Source: Amylibacter marinus (GTDB lineage: Bacteria > Pseudomonadota > Alphaproteobacteria > Rhodobacterales > Rhodobacteraceae). From it: 64,000 nt of DNA. The position numbers were made by a program, and so were the translations under genes. Within the stretch, counting starts at the first letter, position 1. Every line of letters begins with the position of its first letter. The stretch is taken from positions 1 through 64,000 of the forward strand of contig NZ_BSNN01000007.1 in the NCBI RefSeq assembly GCF_030160015.1. The letters are read 5' to 3'. Shown piece by piece: positions 24,305 to 33,813 of this stretch. Under the pieces are notes generated by a model. The model ran no database searches and was not told where the DNA came from. It saw nothing but the letters and a program-made list of their open reading frames with translations.

Positions 24305-27300
24305 ATGTCCGATCTATCCGGTGCTCTGCACGATATCCTTTCGCAGGAATTTGAATATGACCGCGCGCAAGCCTATGAATTTGGCTGGTGTACAATTGTA
24401 GAGGCCGAGGACCGCCTATCACGCAGACCAGTGCGGATCTATGTTCCGCGCGATGATGTTTGGGCAAATGGCAATGCGAAAAAAATCATTCGCACGCAAT
24501 TCAAGGATTATTTCAAAGAGGCGTTGCACGAATGCTTGCCAGAGGCGATCGAGCTGATTGAGGGCAAGAATGCCGGCGGGTCGATGTTCTTGGTTACGCG
24601 CCGTTCTTCCGAGAAAAACATGATGGCATCGGAGCGCCGCGGCGAAGGTGTTGATTGGGCACAGAACGATAAATTCAGCATGCCAGAAAAACTGGGTGCC
24701 ATGCGCAAGCTGGTTCAGGCGGTCAATATCCTGCATGAATTTGGTATGATTCACGGCGCGCTGGGGCATCAAACCCTGTCTTGTATTCGCGAGAGTGAGA
24801 CATTGCTGTTGCAGGTTGATCTGTTGAATTTTGGCGATATTGCCGCAGAAGAACCAGCGCAATCGCTGTTCTTTGAGCCGGCCTTTACAGCACCAGAGGT
24901 CTTTGATGGAGGCAGCGAACCGCCCCAACAAAAGGACAAAGAAAGCGACGTTTACTCGCTAGGGAAGTTCATTTTGTATTTCCTGATGGGGCCAGCCCCA
25001 TTCATTCAATTTTTCACCAGTGATGAAGAAGCCAGCGACGATCCGCGTGAAATTTCAGGCAAGCTGACAGATCACATTCTATGGACAAACTTAGCCCATT
25101 CAGACCTAGAGCTGGATGCGGGTAAATTGTCGATGCTAACCGGCGAAAAAATCAGCCCCGAGATTTCCGAATTCATGAATTATGCGGTCTCAATGGACAA
25201 GGGTGTGCGCCCTGATGATGCCGAGATTCTATACCATGGTTTGATGACCATCATGGGTGGTGATATTTCCGATGTTGGCGTGATGGAGGTGCCCACGGGT
25301 GCGGCGCGTTCTGGCGGTGGCGGTGGAACCAATCCGCTGTTGATCGGCGGTATTGCGGCGGCTGTTTTGGTATTGGCCGGCGGTGGGTTTATGCTTATGC
25401 AATCCAATGCCAAGAAAAAAGCTCTTGAAGCGCAATATGCGGCCACCGGTGCTGCCTGTTCGACCTTTGGTCAGAACGTGGCAAGTTTGAAGGAAAGCCG
25501 TGTGACCTCTTTGTCCGATTGGGCAAATGTCGAATTTTTCAACGCGCGGATCAGCGAGAATGGCAAAGACGAGGCCAAGCTGTTAGAGACCCAAGGTTAT
25601 TGTGAAAAAGGCAATGCCGAGGTTAACAAGCTGCGTGGTGATCTAATTGCACTATTCAAAAGCGATATCCAAAACGGAATTGATAACAGCGTAGAAGAGG
25701 GCACAGATTTCTCGGCCCTTAGCGTGGATGACATTTTGGCCAGTGCTGCGGATGCTGAAAAAGCGCGCAAATTCGATCAGATCGAGGTTCTCTTGGGCGG
25801 ATTGGCTGATGAAATCAACCAACAACGTAACACTGCTTTTGTATCTGGGCTGGAACAGGCGACATTGGACAATGAGGTTGCCACTCAATTGCTACAATCA
25901 ACGAAACAATCCAGCGAAGAGAAAGGATTGCTGTCACGTGTGCGTAACGTAGCGCCATTAGCAATTTCTAGTGAAAATCTGGCCAAGAAGAAGGCGGCAT
26001 TGTCGAAATTGCAGGCCTTTGATTTGAAACGCCTGACCAAGGCGGGGGACGAGCGCTTTAGCGCAACCGAGGCAACCCTAGCCGCATTGGACAAAGCAGA
26101 CGCAGGGGATGCCAACATTGGATTCAAAGATGCCAGCGATGCCTTTGCAGAGCTGAAAGCGGCAGGTCTACCAGAGCAAACCGCAGGGTTTGTGGGCTTC
26201 TTCAACACATTAAGTGGCCTAGATGCCAGCCTGGGACAGATGTCTTCACACATGGAGGGTCTGGCCGCAGAACTGCCACGCCTGACACAAAACATTGAAT
26301 CTGCACTGGAAACCGCCAATAAAAACAAATGGATAGACGAGCCGCAAATCGCGACTCTATCTAGCCAATTTGTGAACCGTGAGTCATTTTCGACCTATAA
26401 AGATTGGTCAATTCTGAGCAAAATCAGTGGATCTTTGGCCGGTGAAATGGACAAGCTAGAGGCGCAATGGGCCGAGGGCCAGTCTGCCTGCAACGCTATG
26501 ATGTCCAGCATCGAAGGTGTGAATGGCATCGAAAATACCAAAATCTGGGCCGAGCTATCGTCTATTTTGAACCACATCAAATCTGTTGATACGGCCAATA
26601 TGGTGCGCGAGGATTTCCAAAAATGTGAAACCGGTTATGGGCTGGCCAAGCGTGGCAACATCGAATTAGATGCCCGCGAATTGCTAGAGGAAATTAAGGT
26701 AACCGAGGCTGGTCTAAAAGAGGATGGCGTTGGGTTCTTTATCCCAGAGTACACATTTGCGGTATCAGAATACGAAGATCTGAAAGAGGTGAATATCCCG
26801 CATGATCAGACCTCTTATGATGATTATGCCTCTAAGGCCTATGCCGTCATTGCAAATCTGGACAAGGCCAGCGATGCATTCGCCGCTGCACAGGCCACGA
26901 ATGGATCATTGCAGGGTCAGTATGATGCGTTGGTCACAGATGTTTCGGCATCGCCCCTGGCCAGCCACCCAGAATACATCAAGGTTGCCGCCACATTGGC
27001 ACCTGCAGATGCAAATATCCTAGAGAAAAACGCATCCCTAACGGATGCGATCGCCGCCGTGCAATCTCTAATTACGCGCTTTGATGCGGGTGAATTGATC
27101 AACTGTGCGTTCGATGCTGGCTATACACTGCATCCGGTTATCCTAAGTGATGAACAGCTGATCCAAGGGTCAGACGCGGTGAAGAAGGCCGCTCTGGATG
27201 CGGGTATCGCGCTGCCGGCGAATGATAATACATCGCTTGGATTCTGTATCGATAGCAAACCTGTAACAATGGCTGAGATGCAGACCTTCAATGACTCGCT

Positions 27301-27676
27301 GCGCCCACAACAGGGGGATATCAAAACCGAGATCGCCAACGTTCAAGAAGGCGCGGCAGGGACAGCGGTTAATATCTCTTACTGGTTGGCGCGCCGCTAT
27401 GCGGAATATGTGTCAAAAACAGTTCAGAAACCTGTATGTGTTGCCCCCGCGGTCGCTACGGTTTTGGCTAAATCCCAAAGTGGAGAGGCCATTTCTGTAC
27501 CGGTTGGCGAGTTGTTCTCTGATGCATGTGGTGCGGAATCGGCCATTGGCAAGAATCTGGTGCTGAATGATATTGGCGGCGAGATCAACGCAAGCTGTGT
27601 GTCCAACAACAGCCTGCGCCCAAAACTTGGGTTCAGAATTGCGGCAGGCGATATCTGTGCGCAATCTGCGCAATAA
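24305..27676 (+). CDS. Membrane pseudokinase with C-terminal FGE-sulfatase-like domain
   Basis: 1123 residues. Residues 1-325 have a protein-kinase fold, but the catalytic loop reads IHGALGHQTLS (H150; HRD replaced by HGA) and the DFG motif is NFG (N175), while APE (TAPEVF) and DVYSLG remain. It is therefore probably an inactive binding module. A membrane helix near 343-365 (LLIGGIAAAVLVLAGGGFML) is followed by a long helical Ala/Glu/Lys-rich stalk. From G979 (GFCIDSKPVTMAEMQTF ... NISYWLARRYAEYVSK ... LGFRIAAGD) the pattern resembles SUMF1/FGE-sulfatase domains, lacking obvious catalytic residues. It could transmit signals across the inner membrane to the FHA proteins. Confidence 0.8.
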   Translation: MSDLSGALHDILSQEFEYDRAQAYEFGWCTIVEAEDRLSRRPVRIYVPRDDVWANGNAKKIIRTQFKDYFKEALHECLPEAIELIEGKNAGGSMFLVTRRSSEKNMMASERRGEGVDWAQNDKFSMPEKLGAMRKLVQAVNILHEFGMIHGALGHQTLSCIRESETLLLQVDLLNFGDIAAEEPAQSLFFEPAFTAPEVFDGGSEPPQQKDKESDVYSLGKFILYFLMGPAPFIQFFTSDEEASDDPREISGKLTDHILWTNLAHSDLELDAGKLSMLTGEKISPEISEFMNYAVSMDKGVRPDDAEILYHGLMTIMGGDISDVGVMEVPTGAARSGGGGGTNPLLIGGIAAAVLVLAGGGFMLMQSNAKKKALEAQYAATGAACSTFGQNVASLKESRVTSLSDWANVEFFNARISENGKDEAKLLETQGYCEKGNAEVNKLRGDLIALFKSDIQNGIDNSVEEGTDFSALSVDDILASAADAEKARKFDQIEVLLGGLADEINQQRNTAFVSGLEQATLDNEVATQLLQSTKQSSEEKGLLSRVRNVAPLAISSENLAKKKAALSKLQAFDLKRLTKAGDERFSATEATLAALDKADAGDANIGFKDASDAFAELKAAGLPEQTAGFVGFFNTLSGLDASLGQMSSHMEGLAAELPRLTQNIESALETANKNKWIDEPQIATLSSQFVNRESFSTYKDWSILSKISGSLAGEMDKLEAQWAEGQSACNAMMSSIEGVNGIENTKIWAELSSILNHIKSVDTANMVREDFQKCETGYGLAKRGNIELDARELLEEIKVTEAGLKEDGVGFFIPEYTFAVSEYEDLKEVNIPHDQTSYDDYASKAYAVIANLDKASDAFAAAQATNGSLQGQYDALVTDVSASPLASHPEYIKVAATLAPADANILEKNASLTDAIAAVQSLITRFDAGELINCAFDAGYTLHPVILSDEQLIQGSDAVKKAALDAGIALPANDNTSLGFCIDSKPVTMAEMQTFNDSLRPQQGDIKTEIANVQEGAAGTAVNISYWLARRYAEYVSKTVQKPVCVAPAVATVLAKSQSGEAISVPVGELFSDACGAESAIGKNLVLNDIGGEINASCVSNNSLRPKLGFRIAAGDICAQSAQ

Positions 27677-27684
27677 GGTTGGGT

Positions 27685-28815
27685 GTGAAGGGGATGATAC
27701 CAAGCTTCAAAATATTGGTTACTGTGTCTGCTTTGGCCATTGGGAGTGGCAGCGCGCTGTTTGCGCAATCCGATTTAATCAAAGAGGATTTCCAAACGCT
27801 CAGTGCCGCTTTTGAAATGATTGCCACGGATGAAGACAAAGCACAGGAAATGTACCAAGGATTGATTGCATCGACAAAGACCAGCGATGCAATCAAACGA
27901 GCCGCAACCGAAGGCGAGGCTTATGTTTTGGTACGCAAACTGGAGCAGGTCTTGGTAGAGGCCAAAACCAAATCCGTGCTGCGGGCGCTGTCTCGCAATC
28001 GTCGCGCGGCAACCGTAGATTACCTAGAGGATGCATTGGCCAAATATAACACAGGCACATTGCAGTTCTTATTGGCCAAAACCAATGTTCTTGGCACGGA
28101 CAAGACGCCTCGTTTTGATGATATGCCCATGGCGGAGGAATATGCCCGCCTAAAGCCAATGCCCGATGGTTTCGAGCTTGCAAAGCCCGCACCAAAGGTT
28201 GTGGAAAAACCCGCCGAAACGGCATCAACCGCCGTTCCCGCGTCTCCTGCGAAGCCGGTTGCAAAAACTGCTACCGTGGTTAAATTGCCAAACACGACAT
28301 ATTATGCCAAGAAAAACACCAATATTCGCAAGGGCCCAAGCACCCAAAGCGCAATAACAGGGCAGGTGAAGCAAGGCAGTAAGATCATTGCGATCGAGCG
28401 TCATTCTATTGCACGCGGTGGTAAGTGGCTGCGTATTAAGGGCGGCAAAGGATATGTTACCGCCGCGAACTTTGGCTTCGAAGCATTCCCAGCGGTGGCT
28501 AAGCCTACAGCCGTTGTGAAGCCTAAAACAGTGGTGCCTGCGCCAAGGAAACCGGCCCCAAAGCCCGCTAAGTCAGTGGGCAATTCTAAATGCAACAAAC
28601 AAGCATTAGCTGTGCGGTTTAAAACCACCGGTCCAACCAAGGTTTATCGCGATACCAAGGGCACCGTGCGCTTCAGTTGGGGTGCGGGTAATACGATTAA
28701 ATCAATCGTTGGATCGACTTCTGGCTATTGGATTATACGTCTGGGCTCGCCAGCGCCAAACGTGCCCTGTGGCTATATCAAGCAAAATTCGCCAACGCTA
28801 AAGCAAATAAACTAG
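27685..28815 (+). CDS. Periplasmic protein with SH3-type domains
   Basis: 376 residues from GTG 27685 (AAGG 6 nt upstream; ATG 27694 is an alternative). Signal peptide (ILVTVSALAIGSGSALFAQ), a helical domain to about residue 165, a Pro/Ala linker, and an SH3b domain (YYAKKNTNIRKGPSTQSAIT ... KWLRIKGGKGYVTAANF), then a second SH3-like segment (TKVYRDTKGTVRFSWGAG). SH3b domains often bind cell wall peptides. It is the last gene of the plus-strand cluster, and its stop codon sits in the hairpin at 28813-28844. Confidence 0.85.
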   Translation: MKGMIPSFKILVTVSALAIGSGSALFAQSDLIKEDFQTLSAAFEMIATDEDKAQEMYQGLIASTKTSDAIKRAATEGEAYVLVRKLEQVLVEAKTKSVLRALSRNRRAATVDYLEDALAKYNTGTLQFLLAKTNVLGTDKTPRFDDMPMAEEYARLKPMPDGFELAKPAPKVVEKPAETASTAVPASPAKPVAKTATVVKLPNTTYYAKKNTNIRKGPSTQSAITGQVKQGSKIIAIERHSIARGGKWLRIKGGKGYVTAANFGFEAFPAVAKPTAVVKPKTVVPAPRKPAPKPAKSVGNSKCNKQALAVRFKTTGPTKVYRDTKGTVRFSWGAGNTIKSIVGSTSGYWIIRLGSPAPNVPCGYIKQNSPTLKQIN

Positions 28816-28844
28816 GGGGTGCGCCGACGTTGGCGCGACCCCTA
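28813..28844. terminator. Bidirectional hairpin built on two stop codons
   Basis: TAGGGG and CCCCTA pair as the outer stem and GCGCC with GGCGC as the inner stem, over a GACGTT loop with one internal mismatch pair. The left TAG (28813-28815) is the stop of the SH3 gene; the right CTA (28842-28844) is the stop of yjbF on the minus strand. AT-rich sequence flanks both sides. It should end transcription from both directions, though T-runs are short. Confidence 0.7.
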
Positions 28845-29480
28845 ATTAACCCATTCAATCACTGCAAACCCCATTTCAAAGCTGACCCACTGTTCAGCCT
28901 TGCGTGGCTCACCCGATTTGTCGCGCCAGATGCGATTTCGAAATGCGTTGCTGGCATTGCGACAGGTTTCCTCAGTCAGGGTTGTTAGATAGTTTTTGCC
29001 GTGCACTTCGATGGTCTCAGTGGCGGTTTTGGTTTCTTCGCAGTTCACAGTAAGTGTGCGAATTGAATTGGTCGATGACAAGAACCGATAAACCCGTTTC
29101 CCGTAACCAGTTTCGGCAGACATCAGATCAAAGGCCAAACCATTTGTCCCGGTTAACTGTCCGCCATTGGTGGTAAAGGACTGCTGGGATTTAGTTCGAT
29201 AATTAACATAACCACCATTATCTGAAATCTGGGTTCCATAGCTCTGGTAGCCAATGCGCGGTACAGAAACCAGCACTACCGACGTTTTGATCGCTTCTAG
29301 GGATTGTGCTGATACGGTCTTTTGTTGCACTGGGCCTGCCTTTTGCTCTTGGCGGGCTTTTACAATGGCCTGTGTGATCGCACCGCCAAAAATTTGTGGG
29401 CGCTCCTGGCCTTTTGACCCGCATGCGCTGAGGCCTATCCCAGAAACTAATGCCAATAGAACTGCGTTTTTACGTGTCAT
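28842..29480 (-). CDS. yjbF: YjbF/GfcB-family lipoprotein
   Basis: 212 residues with a lipoprotein signal (AVLLALVSGIGLSAC, Cys acylated) from ATG 29480; GGAAG is upstream. The remainder resembles the YjbF/GfcB group of outer-membrane-associated lipoproteins encoded in exopolysaccharide operons. It lies 2 bp downstream of yjbH, the standard neighbour. Known yjbEFGH operons promote production of an extracellular polysaccharide; yjbE and yjbG are not seen here. Confidence 0.8.
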   Translation of the reverse strand: MTRKNAVLLALVSGIGLSACGSKGQERPQIFGGAITQAIVKARQEQKAGPVQQKTVSAQSLEAIKTSVVLVSVPRIGYQSYGTQISDNGGYVNYRTKSQQSFTTNGGQLTGTNGLAFDLMSAETGYGKRVYRFLSSTNSIRTLTVNCEETKTATETIEVHGKNYLTTLTEETCRNASNAFRNRIWRDKSGEPRKAEQWVSFEMGFAVIEWVN

Positions 29481-29482
29481 AA

Positions 29483-31597
29483 CTACTTCCAAAATCTGGC
29501 CCAAGAGGCCGACGCCGCTGTGGCGTGTGAATTTTCAACTAGGCCATAGAGGCGGTTCTGCACCCTTAGGCGCGCGCCACCATCACGCGTAAGCGAGGCC
29601 AATGTATTTTCGATAGAGCGTCGATTTTGTTGACCAGTAACCCACCCCAGCGGGATTGTCAGGCTCAGACCTTTGTCAAAACTGCCCTCACCGTACTCTT
29701 CAAAGGGCACATCCGTAAGGGTGGCATAGGCGCCCACCTTCCAACCATTACCAAAGGTTCGGTGTAGCGATATGGTACCACCCTTGTCGCCCGCCAGATA
29801 TTGCCCCACATCCAATTGCGCCACAAATCCGCGCGGCAAATCCAAATATGCAGAAACATGGCCCGTGACCACATCGTAATCTTGGAACCCAAAGCGCTGG
29901 TCAAAATCACGTTGCTTCACATAGTTCAGCTCGGCCCCAAACCCCCATTTACTGTCGGCTGGTTTCCATAAAATTTCACCCGAGACACCACCATACATTT
30001 TTTCTAGATATCCTACGGTCACGCGGCCATAGGTATCGGGGCGCACCTTAAACAGATACTCGCCGGTCAAGCGCTCCAGAGAGGGGTCGCCTTCGGCATT
30101 GTAGCGTCCAGAATCGGTGCGCACCCGGTGTAGACCATCGCTGACTACATCGTCGAATGATACATCATCATGTTTCAGATTCTTTACGATTGATCCGGCA
30201 AAGGTTAGCCCGGCGCGCGGTTGATAGGCCCCAGATAGGCGAATGCCTGCACTGACTGCAAAGGGGTTGCTGGCATCAAAAATACGTACAGAAACAAAAG
30301 GCGCCAAAGACCAGTTAAACGCGGGATACAGGCCAGAAACAGCCCCCTCGCCTGATTCTAGTAGACGAGCATCGTTGATTTCCACTCGCCCGGCCATCAT
30401 GCGCGCGGCATTCGGATGGTTTTCGAACTCTTCTAGGTCACTGCGTTCGATATGAAATGCGGCGGTGGCCAGCCCATCAACCATAGGTACCACAATAAAT
30501 TTTTCTACGGAATCTGGAAAAACGCGGGCCATGGCGCGCGCACTGCGCCCTACCGCCTGAGCGGTGGATACATAGCGGGAATTGCGCACGCGAATTTCGG
30601 CGGTTTCGCCTGAAAAATACAGACCTTCTAGCGCCATGCCATCGCGATTCAGAATCTTGTCCAGTTGTTTGCGCGCTGTTTGCGAGATCCCGTTGATTTT
30701 TGTCCAAGAGGTATCGCGATCGATATCAGGGCCGCGCACGGCAATCGGGCGGGGGGCACGCTCGGCGATCCCACGGCCGCGATGCGGGTTTAGAGATGTG
30801 CGCACACTAAAACCCAACTCAGAGCCATACATGTGATAGGCGCCCAACGTCACACCCCATTTGGTGTCATATTCCAGCCCGAAATTCAGCGATGATTTGC
30901 GCTCAAAGGTTGCCTCGGTTCGCTCGCCCGCAATGCGGTTCTCGCGGATATAACTATCGGAACTATACTCGGCCTTTAGTCGCAGGTTCTTAACAGGTGT
31001 TTGCCATTCAATCCCCGCAAATCCGCCCACTGGCCCTGTAAACCACTCGCGGTATAATAATGTTCCACCTGGATTGCCTGAGGTATCTCTCTGGAATTCA
31101 TCGCTGTTGGAGAAACGGCCCCAACCAAGACCCGCGGTGACCTTTAGCTTGGTGCCAATGTTCTTGGTACCCACTAGATATTGGCCGCTATAAATCCCCG
31201 TGCCCAGAAAATCCCGCAGGCCAATGGCCACTGCGGGGCGATATTTTGCCTCGTCTAGCAGGCGATATTGCATATCGAAACTGCGATCATAGGTGTCGCC
31301 GCCCTGTATCCAATTGGCCAATCGGGTATAGCGGAATGTACCCGACAGGCGCGGCAAAATCTGAAAGGCAAATGCCCCACGTGTGGTGCCCGCAAAACCA
31401 GCCATGGTAACACTTAGCTCGCCGTCAGGTTGGCTTTCGGCGGTAGGCATATCAATTAGGCCCGTGCCACCATAATGGTTGGTCGATGCCCCAAAGCCCA
31501 AGGTTTGCGCGGTGATTGGGGTGGCGAGACACAAGGCCGAACAGGATGCCAGCACCCCAGCCAGTCGCGTAGAAATTATATGCACGGATTTCCCCAT
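29483..31597 (-). CDS. yjbH: YjbH/GfcD-family outer-membrane polysaccharide protein
   Basis: 704 residues with a signal peptide (LAGVLASCSALCLATPITAQ). The diagnostic start of the YjbH domain is seen just after it (HYGGTGLIDMPTAESQPDGE), followed by many alternating beta strands, fitting the predicted outer-membrane barrel. ATG 31597 with GAGG 6-8 nt upstream is preferred over TTG 31609. It sits upstream of yjbF in the same transcript. The role is likely polysaccharide export or secretion. Confidence 0.88.
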   Translation of the reverse strand: MGKSVHIISTRLAGVLASCSALCLATPITAQTLGFGASTNHYGGTGLIDMPTAESQPDGELSVTMAGFAGTTRGAFAFQILPRLSGTFRYTRLANWIQGGDTYDRSFDMQYRLLDEAKYRPAVAIGLRDFLGTGIYSGQYLVGTKNIGTKLKVTAGLGWGRFSNSDEFQRDTSGNPGGTLLYREWFTGPVGGFAGIEWQTPVKNLRLKAEYSSDSYIRENRIAGERTEATFERKSSLNFGLEYDTKWGVTLGAYHMYGSELGFSVRTSLNPHRGRGIAERAPRPIAVRGPDIDRDTSWTKINGISQTARKQLDKILNRDGMALEGLYFSGETAEIRVRNSRYVSTAQAVGRSARAMARVFPDSVEKFIVVPMVDGLATAAFHIERSDLEEFENHPNAARMMAGRVEINDARLLESGEGAVSGLYPAFNWSLAPFVSVRIFDASNPFAVSAGIRLSGAYQPRAGLTFAGSIVKNLKHDDVSFDDVVSDGLHRVRTDSGRYNAEGDPSLERLTGEYLFKVRPDTYGRVTVGYLEKMYGGVSGEILWKPADSKWGFGAELNYVKQRDFDQRFGFQDYDVVTGHVSAYLDLPRGFVAQLDVGQYLAGDKGGTISLHRTFGNGWKVGAYATLTDVPFEEYGEGSFDKGLSLTIPLGWVTGQQNRRSIENTLASLTRDGGARLRVQNRLYGLVENSHATAASASWARFWK

Positions 31598-31715
31598 TTT
31601 CGGCCTCAAAATTTTCCCTCTGAATAGCAGACCACACCGGCAATTACATCAAAATTCCGAGAACAGACAGCAGGAGTGAAAAGTGTGTTTTTTAGGAGAC
31701 GCCTACGTCTTCGGC

Positions 31716-33590
31716 CTAGGTATCGCTGCTGGCGCGGGCAATTTCATGGCCGGCAACATGGCGCATAATGATATTTCGCATTGCATCTGCATCGCCAGTT
31801 TGGGCTGCCACCTGTAAATCACGTAGGAAATTAGCGACTTCTAGCTCAGACAGCTTTTCTTCTTGGGCGCGCAGGATTTTAGCATGGGGTGTGGTCAGCA
31901 TATCTGACCCGATCAACAACTCTTCATAGAGCTTTTCACCTGGGCGAAGACCAGTAATTTCAACAGCAATATCCCCATCTGGATTTTGCTCATTGCGCAG
32001 GGTGCGCCCTGATAGGCGGATCATAGTTTCTGCCAAATCAACAATTTTAACAGGTGCGCCCATATCCAGCACAAATACATCGCCACCACGCGCATAACTA
32101 CCCGCCAGCAGAACCAGTCGCGCCGCCTCGGGGATAGTCATGAAAAATCGCGTAACATCGCCATGGGTTACAGTTACCGGCCCTCCACGTTCGATTTGCT
32201 CGCGAAACAGCGGGATGACCGAGCCAGAAGAGCCCAATACATTACCAAACCGCACCATAGAAAACAGCGGCGTTTGATGGCGCGAGGCCAAATCTTGGAT
32301 CACCAGCTCCGCCAGACGTTTGGATGAGCCCATCACATTGGTGGGGCGCACAGCCTTGTCAGTAGAAACCAGAATAAAACGCTCTAGCCCATGTGCCAGC
32401 GCCGCATCAGCCACCACCTTAGTGCCGTGAACATTGTTATACATCCCAACGGCCTCATTGGACTCGACCAAGGGCACATGCTTATAGGCTGCGGCATGCA
32501 GTACGATTTCCGCTTCAGCGGTGGTGAAACAATTGCCAACCTGCACAGGATCGGTCACCGATCCTAGCCGGGCGCTGAGCTTGATCCCCGCGGCATGGGC
32601 CACCTCGGACAATTCACGCTCGATGGAATACAGCGCATATTCTGAATGGTCAAAAAGGGTTAGGTGGCGGATGCCGCAACGCAGCAGTTGGCGCGCCAAC
32701 TCGGATCCGATAGACCCCCCCGCCCCTGTGATAACGACCGATTTTCCGGCATAGGTCTGGGCCACCTCAGGTAATTCCAAATCCACCAGATCGCGCCCCA
32801 GCAGGTCATCCAGCGAAATGGGCTTCAGGCTCTCTACCAGATCCTGTTTGCCATCCAACAAATCAATAAATGACGGCAGGGCCAACACCTCGCAAGGCAG
32901 GTCACTTAGATCACGTAGCAGCTCGCGCCGGCGGCTATCGGGGGCAGAGGGGATGGCCACCACCACACGCTCAATACGGCGATCCGTGATGGTTTTTTCG
33001 ATATTGCGCGCGGAAATAACAGGTAACCCGCCCACGATTAGCCCAGCCAAGGCAGGATCATCATCCACAAAACAGACCGGCTTTACCTCGCTGGTCATGG
33101 CTAATGCGGCGGCCAACTGGCCCCCTGCCTGACCGGCACCGTATACCAGAACCCGCTTGCGTATGGTTTCATCCTCGAACATCAACAACAGGATTTTCTG
33201 CCCCACCAACCGCGCCGTGACGCTAATGATAAAAAACAATCCCCCAAAAACCACAAAGGTGGACTTGGCGATCGTCACAGGGAACATGGCCGTAACCAGC
33301 AACCCCATCGCGGCCAAGCTGAGCGAAGCCAACGCAGATAGAACAATCCCGTGGTTTTCATAGGCGCTTAGCTTGATACGTGGCAGGCCGATGAAGGATA
33401 CCAGAACCCCACCTATCGCCATCAACAATGGAAACAAAAAGGCCGCCTCTTGCAAGGACGCCATGGGCACCGCCGCCTTAGCATCAAGGGCCAACGCCAG
33501 ATAAAGAGCGGCCAGAATTGTTATGCAATCAAAGAGGATCAGGATCCGGCGCTTTGATCTACGCGAAAGGTTTCGGATAAAATTTTTCAT
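31716..33590 (-). CDS. WbpM/CapD/PglF-type UDP-HexNAc 4,6-dehydratase
   Basis: 624 residues from ATG 33590 (GGAAAG upstream); TTG 33665 is an in-frame alternative. Four N-terminal membrane helices, a CoA-binding-like domain (VLVYGAGQAGGQLAAALA), then a Rossmann domain with VVITGAGGSIGSELARQLL and the SDR-type sequence VSTDKAVRPTNVMGSSKRLAE. The TDKAxxPTxxMGxxK pattern marks the WbpM/FlaA1 family, which converts UDP-GlcNAc to a 4-keto-6-deoxy sugar at the inner membrane. With the aminotransferase at 50426 and the NeuD/PglD-like protein at 58302 it could make a 4-amino-6-deoxy (bacillosamine-type) sugar. Confidence 0.92.
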   Translation of the reverse strand: MKNFIRNLSRRSKRRILILFDCITILAALYLALALDAKAAVPMASLQEAAFLFPLLMAIGGVLVSFIGLPRIKLSAYENHGIVLSALASLSLAAMGLLVTAMFPVTIAKSTFVVFGGLFFIISVTARLVGQKILLLMFEDETIRKRVLVYGAGQAGGQLAAALAMTSEVKPVCFVDDDPALAGLIVGGLPVISARNIEKTITDRRIERVVVAIPSAPDSRRRELLRDLSDLPCEVLALPSFIDLLDGKQDLVESLKPISLDDLLGRDLVDLELPEVAQTYAGKSVVITGAGGSIGSELARQLLRCGIRHLTLFDHSEYALYSIERELSEVAHAAGIKLSARLGSVTDPVQVGNCFTTAEAEIVLHAAAYKHVPLVESNEAVGMYNNVHGTKVVADAALAHGLERFILVSTDKAVRPTNVMGSSKRLAELVIQDLASRHQTPLFSMVRFGNVLGSSGSVIPLFREQIERGGPVTVTHGDVTRFFMTIPEAARLVLLAGSYARGGDVFVLDMGAPVKIVDLAETMIRLSGRTLRNEQNPDGDIAVEITGLRPGEKLYEELLIGSDMLTTPHAKILRAQEEKLSELEVANFLRDLQVAAQTGDADAMRNIIMRHVAGHEIARASSDT

Positions 33591-33813
33591 TCCGGTCTTT
33601 CCAGTTCCGTTTGCAATCGGCCCGCGATCCAAATGGGTATTTAATATCTTTGCTTGGAAATTCAAGCTTAGCTGTCAATATATTAGCTTGTTTCTCTCAA
33701 ATAGCAATTCATCCTTGGGTTGTATTGCGCCAAGACTATGGCGACTTGCCCATGCGCAGCACCTCCTATAAACCGACACAAAACTTTCTAAGCCGTTAAC
33801 GATAGAGACTCAC

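Noticed and set aside
24305-25280. Active serine/threonine kinase
   Set aside because: HRD and DFG residues are replaced (HGA, NFG), so an active kinase is not supported even though the fold is likely.
33591-33813. Short plus-strand ORFs upstream of the B2-like gene (for example from 33611), considered as lasso precursors
   Set aside because: No leader YxxP-type motif, no core with Gly1 and an acidic residue at 7-9, and they lie partly antisense to the dehydratase start region.
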